Positions 6,607 to 11,841 of a stretch of DNA of 13,586 nucleotides are shown here, one piece after another. This DNA comes from DATJZH01 sp035499215 (GTDB lineage: Bacteria > Actinomycetota > Actinomycetes > Streptosporangiales > Streptosporangiaceae): contig DATJZH010000268.1 of NCBI GenBank assembly GCA_035499215.1, positions 1-13,586 of the forward strand, given 5' to 3'. Every line of letters begins with the position of its first letter. Positions within the stretch are counted from its first letter, which is position 1. The notes beneath the pieces were generated by a model, which saw only the letters and a list, made by a program, of their open reading frames with translations, was not told where the DNA came from and did no database searches. The position numbers and the translations under genes are program-made.

Positions 6607-7200
6607 ATGTTGGAGACTGACCGCCCGGCGGCGCACCGCCGCGGAGCAGCGAACAGCGGCAGCACCCTGCGCCAGGACCGCCAGCCTGCGCGGCCCCGCC
6701 GCGCGAGCGCCGGGCGGCTGCCTGCCAGGACCGCGGGTGCCGCCTGCGTGATCGCGGCCGCGGCCGCGCTGCTGGCCGGCTGTGCGCAGCCGGCCTCATC
6801 GGGGCCGACGATCCAGATCGGGACGGCCTATGTGCAGCAGCCGGATCCCGCCGGCACCACAGATGCCTATCTCGTCATCGAGAACAACGGCTCAGCGGAT
6901 CGCCTGCTCTCGGCCAGCACCAGCGCGGGAGGCCGAGTCGCGTTGCGCGGCCCCGCAGCGCGCTTGTCCGCCTCGGCCAGCGACACCGCCATGCAGACCG
7001 TGCCGGACATCCGCATTCCAGCCGACCAGACCACCCGGCTGGCGCCCAACGGCTTTCACTTGCTGATCACCGGAGCGCGGCCGATGCAGGCCGGGCATGA
7101 GATCACCTTGACGCTCGTTTTCGCCCGGGCCGGCCCGATCAGTGTGGCCGCCGAAGTCACCAACCCGCAGAGCGGCGGCAGCAGCTACTTCATCAACTAG
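6607..7200 (+). CDS. PCuAC-like (copper chaperone family) lipoprotein with degraded metal site
   Basis: This is a 197-aa protein with an unusually long basic N terminus (about 45 residues, many Arg), then hydrophobic AGAACVIAAAAALLAG and lipidated Cys59 (LLAGC). From about 67 on it follows the PCu(A)C fold: IQIGTAYVQQPDPAGTTDAYLVIENNG, AMQTVPDIRIPADQTTRLAPNGFHLLITGARPM, HEITLTLVFARAGPISVAAEV. Family copper ligands follow H(M)X10MX21HXM. Here M129 and H151 keep the exact X21 spacing, but HXM has become HXL (L153), and no His exists in the first ligand position (VALRG instead of the usual VELHE). Copper delivery to cytochrome oxidase is therefore doubtful. AAGG (6600-6603) supports the ATG, although spacing is short; a later start is possible. 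Confidence 0.8.
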   Translation: MLETDRPAAHRRGAANSGSTLRQDRQPARPRRASAGRLPARTAGAACVIAAAAALLAGCAQPASSGPTIQIGTAYVQQPDPAGTTDAYLVIENNGSADRLLSASTSAGGRVALRGPAARLSASASDTAMQTVPDIRIPADQTTRLAPNGFHLLITGARPMQAGHEITLTLVFARAGPISVAAEVTNPQSGGSSYFIN

Positions 7201-7383
7201 GCGCCCGCCCGCCACCGCCGCTGCCGCGGCGTCCGTCCGCATCGGCCGGCCGCTGAGCGCATGCCGCCCCGGCCCGGACACCGCCGCTGCCCGCCTGCCG
7301 CCGCCGCCGGTTTGCACTGCTGGCTGGCTTGCCTGACGACGCGGGCCGGCGGATGGTCCGGGGAGTTGTCGCGGCTCGCTTCG

Positions 7384-7393
7384 CGATATATCG
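7384..7393. promoter_or_regulatory. CGATATATCG palindrome upstream of second DUF1707 gene
   Basis: A perfect 10-bp AT-rich palindrome, striking in this GC-rich sequence, lies 62 bp before the ATG at 7456. It is followed by TCTTGATGTCGG. It resembles operator half-sites of PadR-like regulons in actinobacteria and shares GATAYATC with the leader of the other DUF1707 gene. The 255-bp spacer 7201-7455 contains no gene; no terminator for the preceding gene is obvious. Function is inferred. Confidence 0.4.
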
Positions 7394-7455
7394 TCTTGAT
7401 GTCGGTGCGGCATATCTCATGCACGCGGCGCATCTGCAGACTTGGAGGTTCTGAC

Positions 7456-7962
7456 ATGGCGACCGGACCCGACCTGCGAATCGGAGACGCCGACCGCGAG
7501 CAGGCAGCCGCCAGCCTGCGCGAGCACTTTGCCCAGGGCAGGCTCTCGCTCGAGGAATTCAACGAGCGCCTCGATACCGTCTTCGCCGCCACGACCCAGG
7601 GCCAGCTGCGCCGCGTCACCAGCGACCTGCCGCACGTGGCCGCGCCGGCGGCGCCGCGACCGGTCACCACCCGGCACATGCCGCAGGATGACGCTGGGCG
7701 CGGCTACTCTCAAAGCCGCCCCAGGCTCCGGCTCCTGACCGCCGTCGCCGCTGTCCTGCTGACCTGGCTCGTCTTCGCCAGCCTGCTGATCCCTGAGCTG
7801 AGGGGCTTCCCGGCGGTGGGCCGGTTCGCGGTATTGCTGCTGATCTTCGGCCTGGTGCGCGGCCTCTTCCGCCGGATCGTGGGCGCCGGGCGGGGCGGAT
7901 ACTCCCGCCGGGGATGCGGCCGGCACAGCAGCTGGGGCGGCCAGGACAGTTCATGGCGGTAA
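7456..7962 (+). CDS. DUF1707 protein with two membrane helices
   Basis: This is a 168-aa protein. Residues about 7-60 form a DUF1707 (SHOCT-like) domain: LRIGDADREQAAASLREHF, AQGRLSLEEFNERLD, LRRVTSDLP. A charged linker is followed by helices at about 94-112 (LLTAVAAVLLTWLVFASLL) and 123-137 (RFAVLLLIFGLVRGLF), then a basic, Gly/Ser/Trp-rich tail. The N-terminal domain should face the cytoplasm. The role is unknown; such proteins are common in Actinomycetota and are thought to be envelope-associated. The ATG at 7456 is chosen because GGAGG (7444-7448) is 7 nt upstream and the DUF1707 domain begins right after. The longer frame from 7261 adds low-complexity sequence. It converges on the clamp paralogue gene. 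Confidence 0.85.
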   Translation: MATGPDLRIGDADREQAAASLREHFAQGRLSLEEFNERLDTVFAATTQGQLRRVTSDLPHVAAPAAPRPVTTRHMPQDDAGRGYSQSRPRLRLLTAVAAVLLTWLVFASLLIPELRGFPAVGRFAVLLLIFGLVRGLFRRIVGAGRGGYSRRGCGRHSSWGGQDSSWR

Positions 7963-7967
7963 TGCCG

Positions 7968-8022
7968 CCGCGGCCGGGCCGCGGTCAGGATCGGACCCGG
8001 CCGGGCCGCGGTCAGGATCGGA
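7968..8022. repeat. Two perfect 25-bp repeats with GC hairpin between convergent genes
   Basis: Identical 25-bp copies occupy 7971-7995 and 7998-8022 (period 27). The right copy contains the TGA stop and last codons of the minus-strand clamp gene. At the left edge CCGCGGCC (7968-7975) and GGCCGCGG (7977-7984) form a palindrome around one base. The element fills the 49-bp gap between two genes that end toward each other, so it probably works as a bidirectional terminator. The duplication itself looks like a recent tandem copying event. Confidence 0.75.
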
Positions 8023-9313
8023 GCGGGGCTCGCAGCGGGACGACCAGATAACGAAAAGCCGGGCTTTCGGCCGCCGCACCGGCGGCGGTCTCCCCGGATT
8101 CTCCCGCGTCCTCCGCCGGACCCGCCCAGGTGATCAACGCTGGCTTCGTCGGGCTGGTGAACTCGAGCCTGATCCGGCCGGACTCGGGGGCTTGGCCCGC
8201 ACCCGGCTCGGCCGCGCTTCCCGATCGCCGCGCGGCGCCAGGCAGCGCCGCGGCGGTAACGCCATCGAGCAGGTATCCGGGGTTGAACGAGATCACCGGC
8301 TCGTCGCCAGAGAACTCGGCGGCCACGGACTCCACGGCACGCGCTCGTCCCTCGGCATGAGCCTCGATGACGACCCTGCCCGGCCCGAACTCCAGGCGCA
8401 CCGGGCTGGCGCGCTCGGCGACGAGTGAAACCCGCCGGACTGCCTCGATGAAAGGCCCGGCAGGAAGCACAGCCTGGCAGCCGAAGCCGGCGGGGAAACG
8501 GGTCTGGTACCTGATGAACTCGCCCGCGATCAGCCGGGCTGTCAGCCGCCGCCTGCCATCCTCGAAGGTGATCATGCCATCGGCCTGCTGGCCAGAGCCG
8601 GCAAGCCGTCCAGCCATGCTGCCCCGATCTGCCTCGCCGGGCGTCCGTGCCGACCCGGCGGTGCCGAACGATACGGCCACCGGCTCGCCCGCCGCCATCG
8701 TCCGCGCAGCGTCGGCGATCGTCCTGGCCGGCACCAGCGCGGCGTTGCGAATCCCGGCTGCCGCGGGTCTCCAGCCGATCTCGCTGACCGCCAGCCGGTA
8801 CCGGTCAGTCGTGGCCAGCGTCATCGTCTCGCCGTCGGTGTCCAGGTACACTCCCGTGAGCATCGGCAGCGTGTCGTCCCTGCTTGCCGACGGCACGACC
8901 TGCGCCGCCGCGGCGCCCAGGGCGCCGCCGTCTACCGTCCCGGCGGCCTGCGGCGGCTCAGGCAGCGCTGGATACTCATCGGCGGGCAGCGAGACGAGCG
9001 TGAACTCCGCGCGGCCGCACGTCAGGCTGACCGTGTCGGCGGCGGAGCAGAACTCGGCGGGCGCCGCGGGCAGGCTGCGAGTGATCTCCGCCAGCAGCCG
9101 GCCGGGCACCAGTGCCGCCCCCTGCTCCGCCACCTCGGCATCGATACGGACGCGCGCCGACACCTCGTAGTCAAAGCAGGACAGTGTCAGCCCTTCGTCA
9201 CCGGCCTGCAGGAGCAGGCCCGAGAGCACAGGCACGACCGGTCGCGACGGCAGCGCCCGCGCCACCCACCCCACTGCGTCGCCGAGCGAATCCCGTCCGA
9301 CCCTTAACTGCAC
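8012..9313 (-). CDS. DNA polymerase III beta sliding clamp paralogue (DnaN-like)
   Basis: This 433-aa protein has the three-domain clamp fold. Conserved landmarks are LRVGRDSLGDAVGWVARALP at the start, LTLSCFDYEVSARVRIDAEV, PADEYPALPEPP, ASRDDTLPMLTGVYLDTDG, LATTDRYRLAVSEI, FIRYQTRFP, FIEAVRRVSLVAERASPVRLEF, VISFNPGYLLDG, TSPTKPALITW and C-terminal FRYLVVPLRAP (canonical YL-MPVRL). It differs from the usual replicative clamp by extra Ala/Gly/Ser-rich stretches in domain 2 (about residues 224-247) and domain 3, and by a changed C-terminal end next to the partner-binding pocket. No dnaA, recF or gyrB is nearby, so this is probably a second clamp. The GTG at 9313 is chosen because GGGG (9319-9322, from AAAGGGG) lies 5 nt upstream and the conserved N terminus begins there; the ATG at 9370 adds a non-conserved Arg/Gly leader. 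Confidence 0.88.
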   Translation of the reverse strand: MQLRVGRDSLGDAVGWVARALPSRPVVPVLSGLLLQAGDEGLTLSCFDYEVSARVRIDAEVAEQGAALVPGRLLAEITRSLPAAPAEFCSAADTVSLTCGRAEFTLVSLPADEYPALPEPPQAAGTVDGGALGAAAAQVVPSASRDDTLPMLTGVYLDTDGETMTLATTDRYRLAVSEIGWRPAAAGIRNAALVPARTIADAARTMAAGEPVAVSFGTAGSARTPGEADRGSMAGRLAGSGQQADGMITFEDGRRRLTARLIAGEFIRYQTRFPAGFGCQAVLPAGPFIEAVRRVSLVAERASPVRLEFGPGRVVIEAHAEGRARAVESVAAEFSGDEPVISFNPGYLLDGVTAAALPGAARRSGSAAEPGAGQAPESGRIRLEFTSPTKPALITWAGPAEDAGESGETAAGAAAESPAFRYLVVPLRAPLRS

Positions 9314-9324
9314 TGCTGCCCCTT

Positions 9325-9353
9325 TACCGCGCTGCCGCCCTCTACCGCGCTGC
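9325..9353. repeat. Short direct repeat ahead of the clamp paralogue
   Basis: TACCGCGCTGC occurs at 9325-9335 and 9343-9353 (period 18), immediately upstream of the chosen GTG start (9313) of the clamp gene; the first copy abuts its ribosome binding site. It may be chance in GC-rich sequence or a leader element. The 101-bp spacer 9314-9414 contains no gene. Confidence 0.5.
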
Positions 9354-9414
9354 TGCCTCCGGCCCGGCACCCGGCATCACTCGATCCTGACACCTGCCTC
9401 CGACAATTCCGACA

Positions 9415-9678
9415 TCACTCCAGCAGGCCGGCGGGCGCGCTGGCGAGAGCGGCCTCGATCGCCCTGGCCAGTTCGCGCGCGGACGCGGTCGTCAGCTCGA
9501 CCGCGACCCGCGCCGACGGGCCCTTCGCCGGGTTCCGGAAGTCGATGTTCAGGGTGTGCTCAGCCATGGCATGGACGGGGTGGTCAAAGTAGACGCTGGC
9601 GTCACTGAGCGGGAACCAGCCCGATGCCCCTTTTCCGCTGCCGCTGATTTCGATCTGCTCCGTCCGGTAGGTGCACAT
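9415..9678 (-). CDS. DUF6295-like small protein (87 aa)
   Basis: This is a cytoplasmic-looking 87-aa protein, MCTYRTEQIEISGSGKGASG, then WFPLSDASVYFDHPVHAMAE, HTLNIDFRNPAKGPSARVAV and a C-terminal helix rich in Ala. The MCTY-T start, SGSGKGA-GWFP, VYFDHPVHA-AEHTLNIDF and PSARVAVEL blocks match, from memory, a conserved actinobacterial family labelled DUF6295. No function is known. The several His (FDHPVHA, EHT) and Cys2 could bind metal, but this is speculative. The start at 9678 is supported by GAGGGG (9685-9690, complement) 6 nt upstream; that site overlaps the stop of the dienelactone hydrolase gene 10 bp away. The two are surely co-transcribed, which suggests a linked role. Confidence 0.75.
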   Translation of the reverse strand: MCTYRTEQIEISGSGKGASGWFPLSDASVYFDHPVHAMAEHTLNIDFRNPAKGPSARVAVELTTASARELARAIEAALASAPAGLLE

Positions 9679-9688
9679 GCCAATCCCC

Positions 9689-10429
9689 TCAGCCCGCCAG
9701 GTAACGGCCGTAGAAGTCCCAGATCTTCTCCCAGCCCTCATTAGCCGCCTCCACCCGGTAGGCGGGCCGGTCCACGGCGAAGAATGCATGGCCCGCGTTC
9801 TCGAAGGTATGGAACTCGTGCGGCTTGCCGAGGTTCGTCAGCACCTTCGCGATCTCAGCGGTCTCCTCGGGCGCGGGGAACTTGTCGTCCGCGCCGAACA
9901 GGCCGAGCAAGGGACAGGACAGGTCCTTGGCCAGGTCGATGACCGGCGCCCGCTGCGGGGCGCCTGGCGGCATCGGATTCATCACGGCGGCGCCGTAGCA
10001 GTCAACCGCCGCATCCAGCTGAAGGCTGCAGGCGGCAAGGAACGACTGGCGGCCGCCTGAGCAGTAGCCGATGACCCCGACCATGCCGTTCGAGCCGTCC
10101 AGCCGCCGCAGGTGTCCGGCCGCGCCGCCGACGTCGCCGACCAGGCGCTCGTCGGGCACGCCGCCCTTGGCGCGGGCCGTGGCGGCGGCATCGTCCGGGC
10201 TTGCTCCTGGCGCGTCCCGGTAATAGAGGTTCGGCATCAGCGCCGCATAACCGTAGGCGGCGAACTTCCTGGTGATCTCCTTAGTCGCCGAGTCATAGCC
10301 GGGCATATGGTGGATCACCACCACGCCGCCGAACGGGCCGGGGCCGTGCGGGCGGGCGAGGTAGGCCTCGATCTGGTCGCCGCGGTGACCGGTAATGCTG
10401 ATGGTCTCGGCAGTCAGCGCTTCCTTCAT
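9689..10429 (-). CDS. Dienelactone hydrolase family protein
   Basis: This is a 246-aa alpha/beta hydrolase of the dienelactone hydrolase family. Numbered from the upstream GTG (two residues earlier), the nucleophile is Cys125 in the elbow GYCSGG. The acid is Asp183 or Asp184 in LFGADDKFP, and the base is His216 in FENAGHAFF. The oxyanion region is VVVIHHMPGYDSATKEI. This Cys-Asp-His triad is characteristic of the family, which opens lactones and cleaves various esters; the real substrate here is unknown. I prefer the ATG at 10429, with AAGGAG (10439-10444, complement) 9 nt ahead, over the GTG at 10435, which is only 3 nt from the site. It overlaps the leader of the downstream DUF6295-like gene and is divergent from the small membrane protein gene at 10609. 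Confidence 0.9.
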   Translation of the reverse strand: MKEALTAETISITGHRGDQIEAYLARPHGPGPFGGVVVIHHMPGYDSATKEITRKFAAYGYAALMPNLYYRDAPGASPDDAAATARAKGGVPDERLVGDVGGAAGHLRRLDGSNGMVGVIGYCSGGRQSFLAACSLQLDAAVDCYGAAVMNPMPPGAPQRAPVIDLAKDLSCPLLGLFGADDKFPAPEETAEIAKVLTNLGKPHEFHTFENAGHAFFAVDRPAYRVEAANEGWEKIWDFYGRYLAG

Positions 10430-10439
10430 GCGCACGCTC

Positions 10440-10469
10440 TCCTTTTCGGTCCTTCTTGGTCCTTTTCGG
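10440..10469 (-). repeat. Three tandem 10-bp AAGGA repeats in hydrolase leader
   Basis: On the minus strand CCGAAAAGGA, CCAAGAAGGA and CCGAAAAGGA follow one another in exact 10-bp steps. The last supplies the Shine-Dalgarno sequence of the hydrolase gene. This creates three possible ribosome binding sites, one per DNA helical turn. The divergent spacer 10430-10608 holds no other gene; AT-rich TTATCTATCC (10495-10504) may belong to a promoter. Confidence 0.75.
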
Positions 10470-10608
10470 TTCCTGGTTCATTTCTGCGGCCGCGTTATCT
10501 ATCCTGCCAGCCGGCCAGGAGCGGCGTTTCCGCTGGAGCTGGCAGCACGCATGCGACAGGATCGGAATAGAGCCGCGGCCCGCGGGCGCCAGCAGGAAAG
10601 GTGATGTC

Positions 10609-10824
10609 ATGACCCCCGGCGCCTTCCTGGCGGTGCTGGTATTCCTGGCTGTGGGCTGCGTGCTGGGATGGCATGCGAACCGCACGCGCGCGGCAAACAG
10701 CGATGTGCGGACCACAAAGAACAGGCTGCCGGGCTTCCGGCGCACCAGGATGCGCAGCGGCGCGATCTCGCTGGCGCTGATCATCGCCCTGCTGCTGGTA
10801 TTCAGCGCGCTGCTGCATCACTGA
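10609..10824 (+). CDS. Small two-helix membrane protein (71 aa), unknown function
   Basis: The product begins MTPGAFLAVLVFLAVGCVLG (helix about 4-20). It continues with a basic loop, NRTRAANSDVRTTKNRLPGF and RRTRMRSG, and ends with helix SLALIIALLLVFSALLHH (54-71). Nine Arg/Lys in the loop predict a hairpin with a cytoplasmic loop and both ends outside. I do not recognise a family. The ATG at 10609 is supported by GAAAGG (10596-10601) at 7 nt. It is divergent from the dienelactone hydrolase operon and followed by the palindrome array at 10874. Confidence 0.75.
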   Translation: MTPGAFLAVLVFLAVGCVLGWHANRTRAANSDVRTTKNRLPGFRRTRMRSGAISLALIIALLLVFSALLHH

Positions 10825-10873
10825 GCATTCCGCCGTCGCCCGCATCACCCTCAGCGACGCCAGCGGTCCAGCC

Positions 10874-10943
10874 GGGCGAACGTCCGCGGACCCGCCGGGC
10901 GGACGTCCGCGGTGCCCCCCCGGGCGGACGTCCGCGGCCCGCC
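10874..10943. repeat. Three tandem palindromic GGACGTCC units
   Basis: The 16-bp core GGGCGGACGTCCGCGG appears at 10897-10912 and 10922-10937, with a one-base variant (GGGCGAACGTCCGCGG) at 10874-10889. Each is followed by a C-rich tail such as (A)CCCGCC, giving steps of 25 and 23 bp. The inner GCGGACGTCCGC of units 2 and 3 is a perfect 12-bp palindrome. The array lies between the small membrane protein gene and the MarR promoter. It could be a terminator cluster, a regulator-binding array or a REP-like element. The rest of 10825-11016 has no gene. Confidence 0.8.
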
Positions 10944-11016
10944 GGGCGACGCCGGCGTTCCCCGGTGCTCGGCAGGCATCCTGGGTGCCCGGCCGCTGCG
11001 CCTGGCAGCAAACACG

Positions 11017-11029
11017 TTGAGCCGCTCAA
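11017..11029. promoter_or_regulatory. MarR-type operator 1
   Basis: TTGA-GCCGC-TCAA, part of a longer perfect inverted repeat CGTTGAG-CCG-CTCAACG (11015-11031). The GTTGA-N5-TCAAC arrangement equals the published MexR (MarR family) half-site layout. It lies upstream of the probable -35 element. Confidence 0.7.
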
Positions 11030-11032
11030 CGA

Positions 11033-11045
11033 TTGACAAGATCAA
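11033..11045. promoter_or_regulatory. MarR-type operator 2, overlapping the -35 box
   Basis: TTGA-CAAGA-TCAA, same TTGA-N5-TCAA pattern as site 1, 16 bp further on. It contains the probable -35 hexamer TTGACA (11033-11038), so binding would block RNA polymerase. Confidence 0.7.
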
Positions 11046-11061
11046 CCCGCTACCCTAACCT
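11033..11061 (+). promoter_or_regulatory. Promoter of the marR-type gene
   Basis: TTGACA (11033-11038), 17-bp spacer, TAACCT (11056-11061). The -35 is consensus and the spacer ideal for the vegetative sigma factor; the -10 is fair. Transcription would begin near 11068, giving a leader of about 74 nt before the GTG at 11142. Confidence 0.55.
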
Positions 11062-11073
11062 TGACCCAGTCAA
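11061..11073. promoter_or_regulatory. MarR-type operator 3, over the transcription start
   Basis: TTGA-CCCAG-TCAA, third copy of the 13-bp pattern, at the end of the -10 box and over the predicted start. In addition AACGATTGAC (11028-11037) and GTCAATCGTT (11069-11078) form a perfect 10-bp inverted repeat linking sites 2 and 3, compatible with looping or cooperative binding. Confidence 0.7.
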
Positions 11074-11141
11074 TCGTTCAGAAACCTCAGCAACTTGCCG
11101 CCGCCGTTACGGATGGCCAGCGGCGCGGAACGGGAGCCGGT

Positions 11142-11660
11142 GTGGAAGCGCAGCCGCGCGGCGAGCAGCTCGACGCGGAGATCCTCGACAGCGTGATCGA
11201 GTTCATCAAGCTCATCGTCACGCTCGGCGAGGGCATCGCCCAGCGCCTGAGCATCCCCGCACCCTTCATCAAGGCGCTGTCCACGCTGGAGTGCCCGATG
11301 GCGATGAAGGACCTGGGCAAGCGGATGCACTGCGATCCGTCCTTCGTCACCGTCCTCGCCGACATGCTGGAACAGCGCGGGCTGGCCCGGCGCGAGGCCT
11401 GTCCGGACGACCGGCGGGTCAAGTACCTGGTGCTCACCGGGGATGGCCTCGCGCTGAAGGACCGGATCCAGACCGAAGTGGCCGCCCGCATGCCCTGGAG
11501 CCATGCGCTCACCGAAGACGAGCGCGCGCAGCTGCTCACGCTGATCAGGAAGATGCTCAGGGCCGAGAGCCTGCCGGGGCTCGCGGAGGCGGATTCCGGG
11601 CGCCCAGACACTGCGCAGGCGCCCTGCCCGGCGCCCACAGGGAGGTGGATGACCTCCTGA
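11142..11660 (+). CDS. MarR-family transcriptional regulator
   Basis: This is a 172-aa winged-helix regulator. N-terminal helix EILDSVIEFIKLIVTLGEGIAQ serves dimerisation. The DNA-binding helix-turn-helix is about 52-77 (CPMAMKDLGKRMHCDPSFVTVLADML). The wing is RGLARREACPDDRRVKYLVLTGDG with the Asp-Arg pair typical of MarR. The C-terminal helices are LTEDERAQLLTLIRKML, followed by a disordered Pro/Ala tail. A Cys in the wing (C87) and two more near the HTH (C51, C64) could sense redox or thiols, but this is not proven. The GTG at 11142 with GGGAG (11132-11136) at 5 nt is preferred over the TTG at 11061, which lies inside the operator. It sits upstream of an MFS exporter, the classic MarR-pump arrangement, with TTGA-N5-TCAA operators in its promoter. 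Confidence 0.88.
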   Translation: MEAQPRGEQLDAEILDSVIEFIKLIVTLGEGIAQRLSIPAPFIKALSTLECPMAMKDLGKRMHCDPSFVTVLADMLEQRGLARREACPDDRRVKYLVLTGDGLALKDRIQTEVAARMPWSHALTEDERAQLLTLIRKMLRAESLPGLAEADSGRPDTAQAPCPAPTGRWMTS

Positions 11661-11668
11661 CGGCCGGC

Positions 11669-11701
11669 CCGCGGCGCACCGGCCAGCGCCGCGGCGCACC
11701 G
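11669..11701. repeat. 13-bp direct repeat in marR-MFS spacer
   Basis: CCGCGGCGCACCG occurs at 11669-11681 and 11689-11701 (period 20), just after the MarR stop. The 181-bp spacer 11661-11841 has no TTGA-N5-TCAA site and no strong promoter that I can see, so the pump is probably read from the marR promoter. Confidence 0.6.
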
Positions 11702-11841
11702 CCGGCGCAGAGCTTCGCCTCTCCGGCATCTGCCTAGCGCAGGGCCTGCGGGCCCGCCACCACTCATCCCGCGCTGACTCGGCCCGGGCCATCGCCTGAG
11801 CTCCCGGCCCGCACTAAACCAACGCCTGTTAGGAGACTCCA

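Noticed and set aside
4803..6665. A 620-codon open frame on the minus strand
   Set aside because: It is antisense to the DUF885, lipoprotein and PCuAC-like genes, has Arg/Pro/Gly-rich low-complexity protein, and matches no family; long antisense frames are normal at this GC content.
7261..7455. N-terminal extension of the second DUF1707 protein
   Set aside because: The ATG at 7456 has GGAGG at 7 nt and the conserved domain follows directly; the extension is low-complexity and spans the CGATATATCG palindrome.
8367..9170. A 267-codon plus-strand frame
   Set aside because: It is antisense to the DnaN-like gene, whose conserved clamp motifs settle the true strand.
10874..10943. CRISPR array
   Set aside because: Only three units, spacers of 7-9 bp instead of about 30, palindromic cores, and no cas genes.
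11061..11141. N-terminal extension of the MarR protein from TTG at 11061
   Set aside because: The TTG lies inside operator 3 and before the predicted transcript start; the GTG at 11142 has a proper Shine-Dalgarno sequence.
11641..11660. GGAGGT-ATG-ACC-TCC-TGA mini-frame with a hairpin at the MarR end
   Set aside because: It is in frame with, and part of, the last codons of the MarR gene; a three-codon product is not a gene, and the 6-bp stem is too weak to call a terminator.
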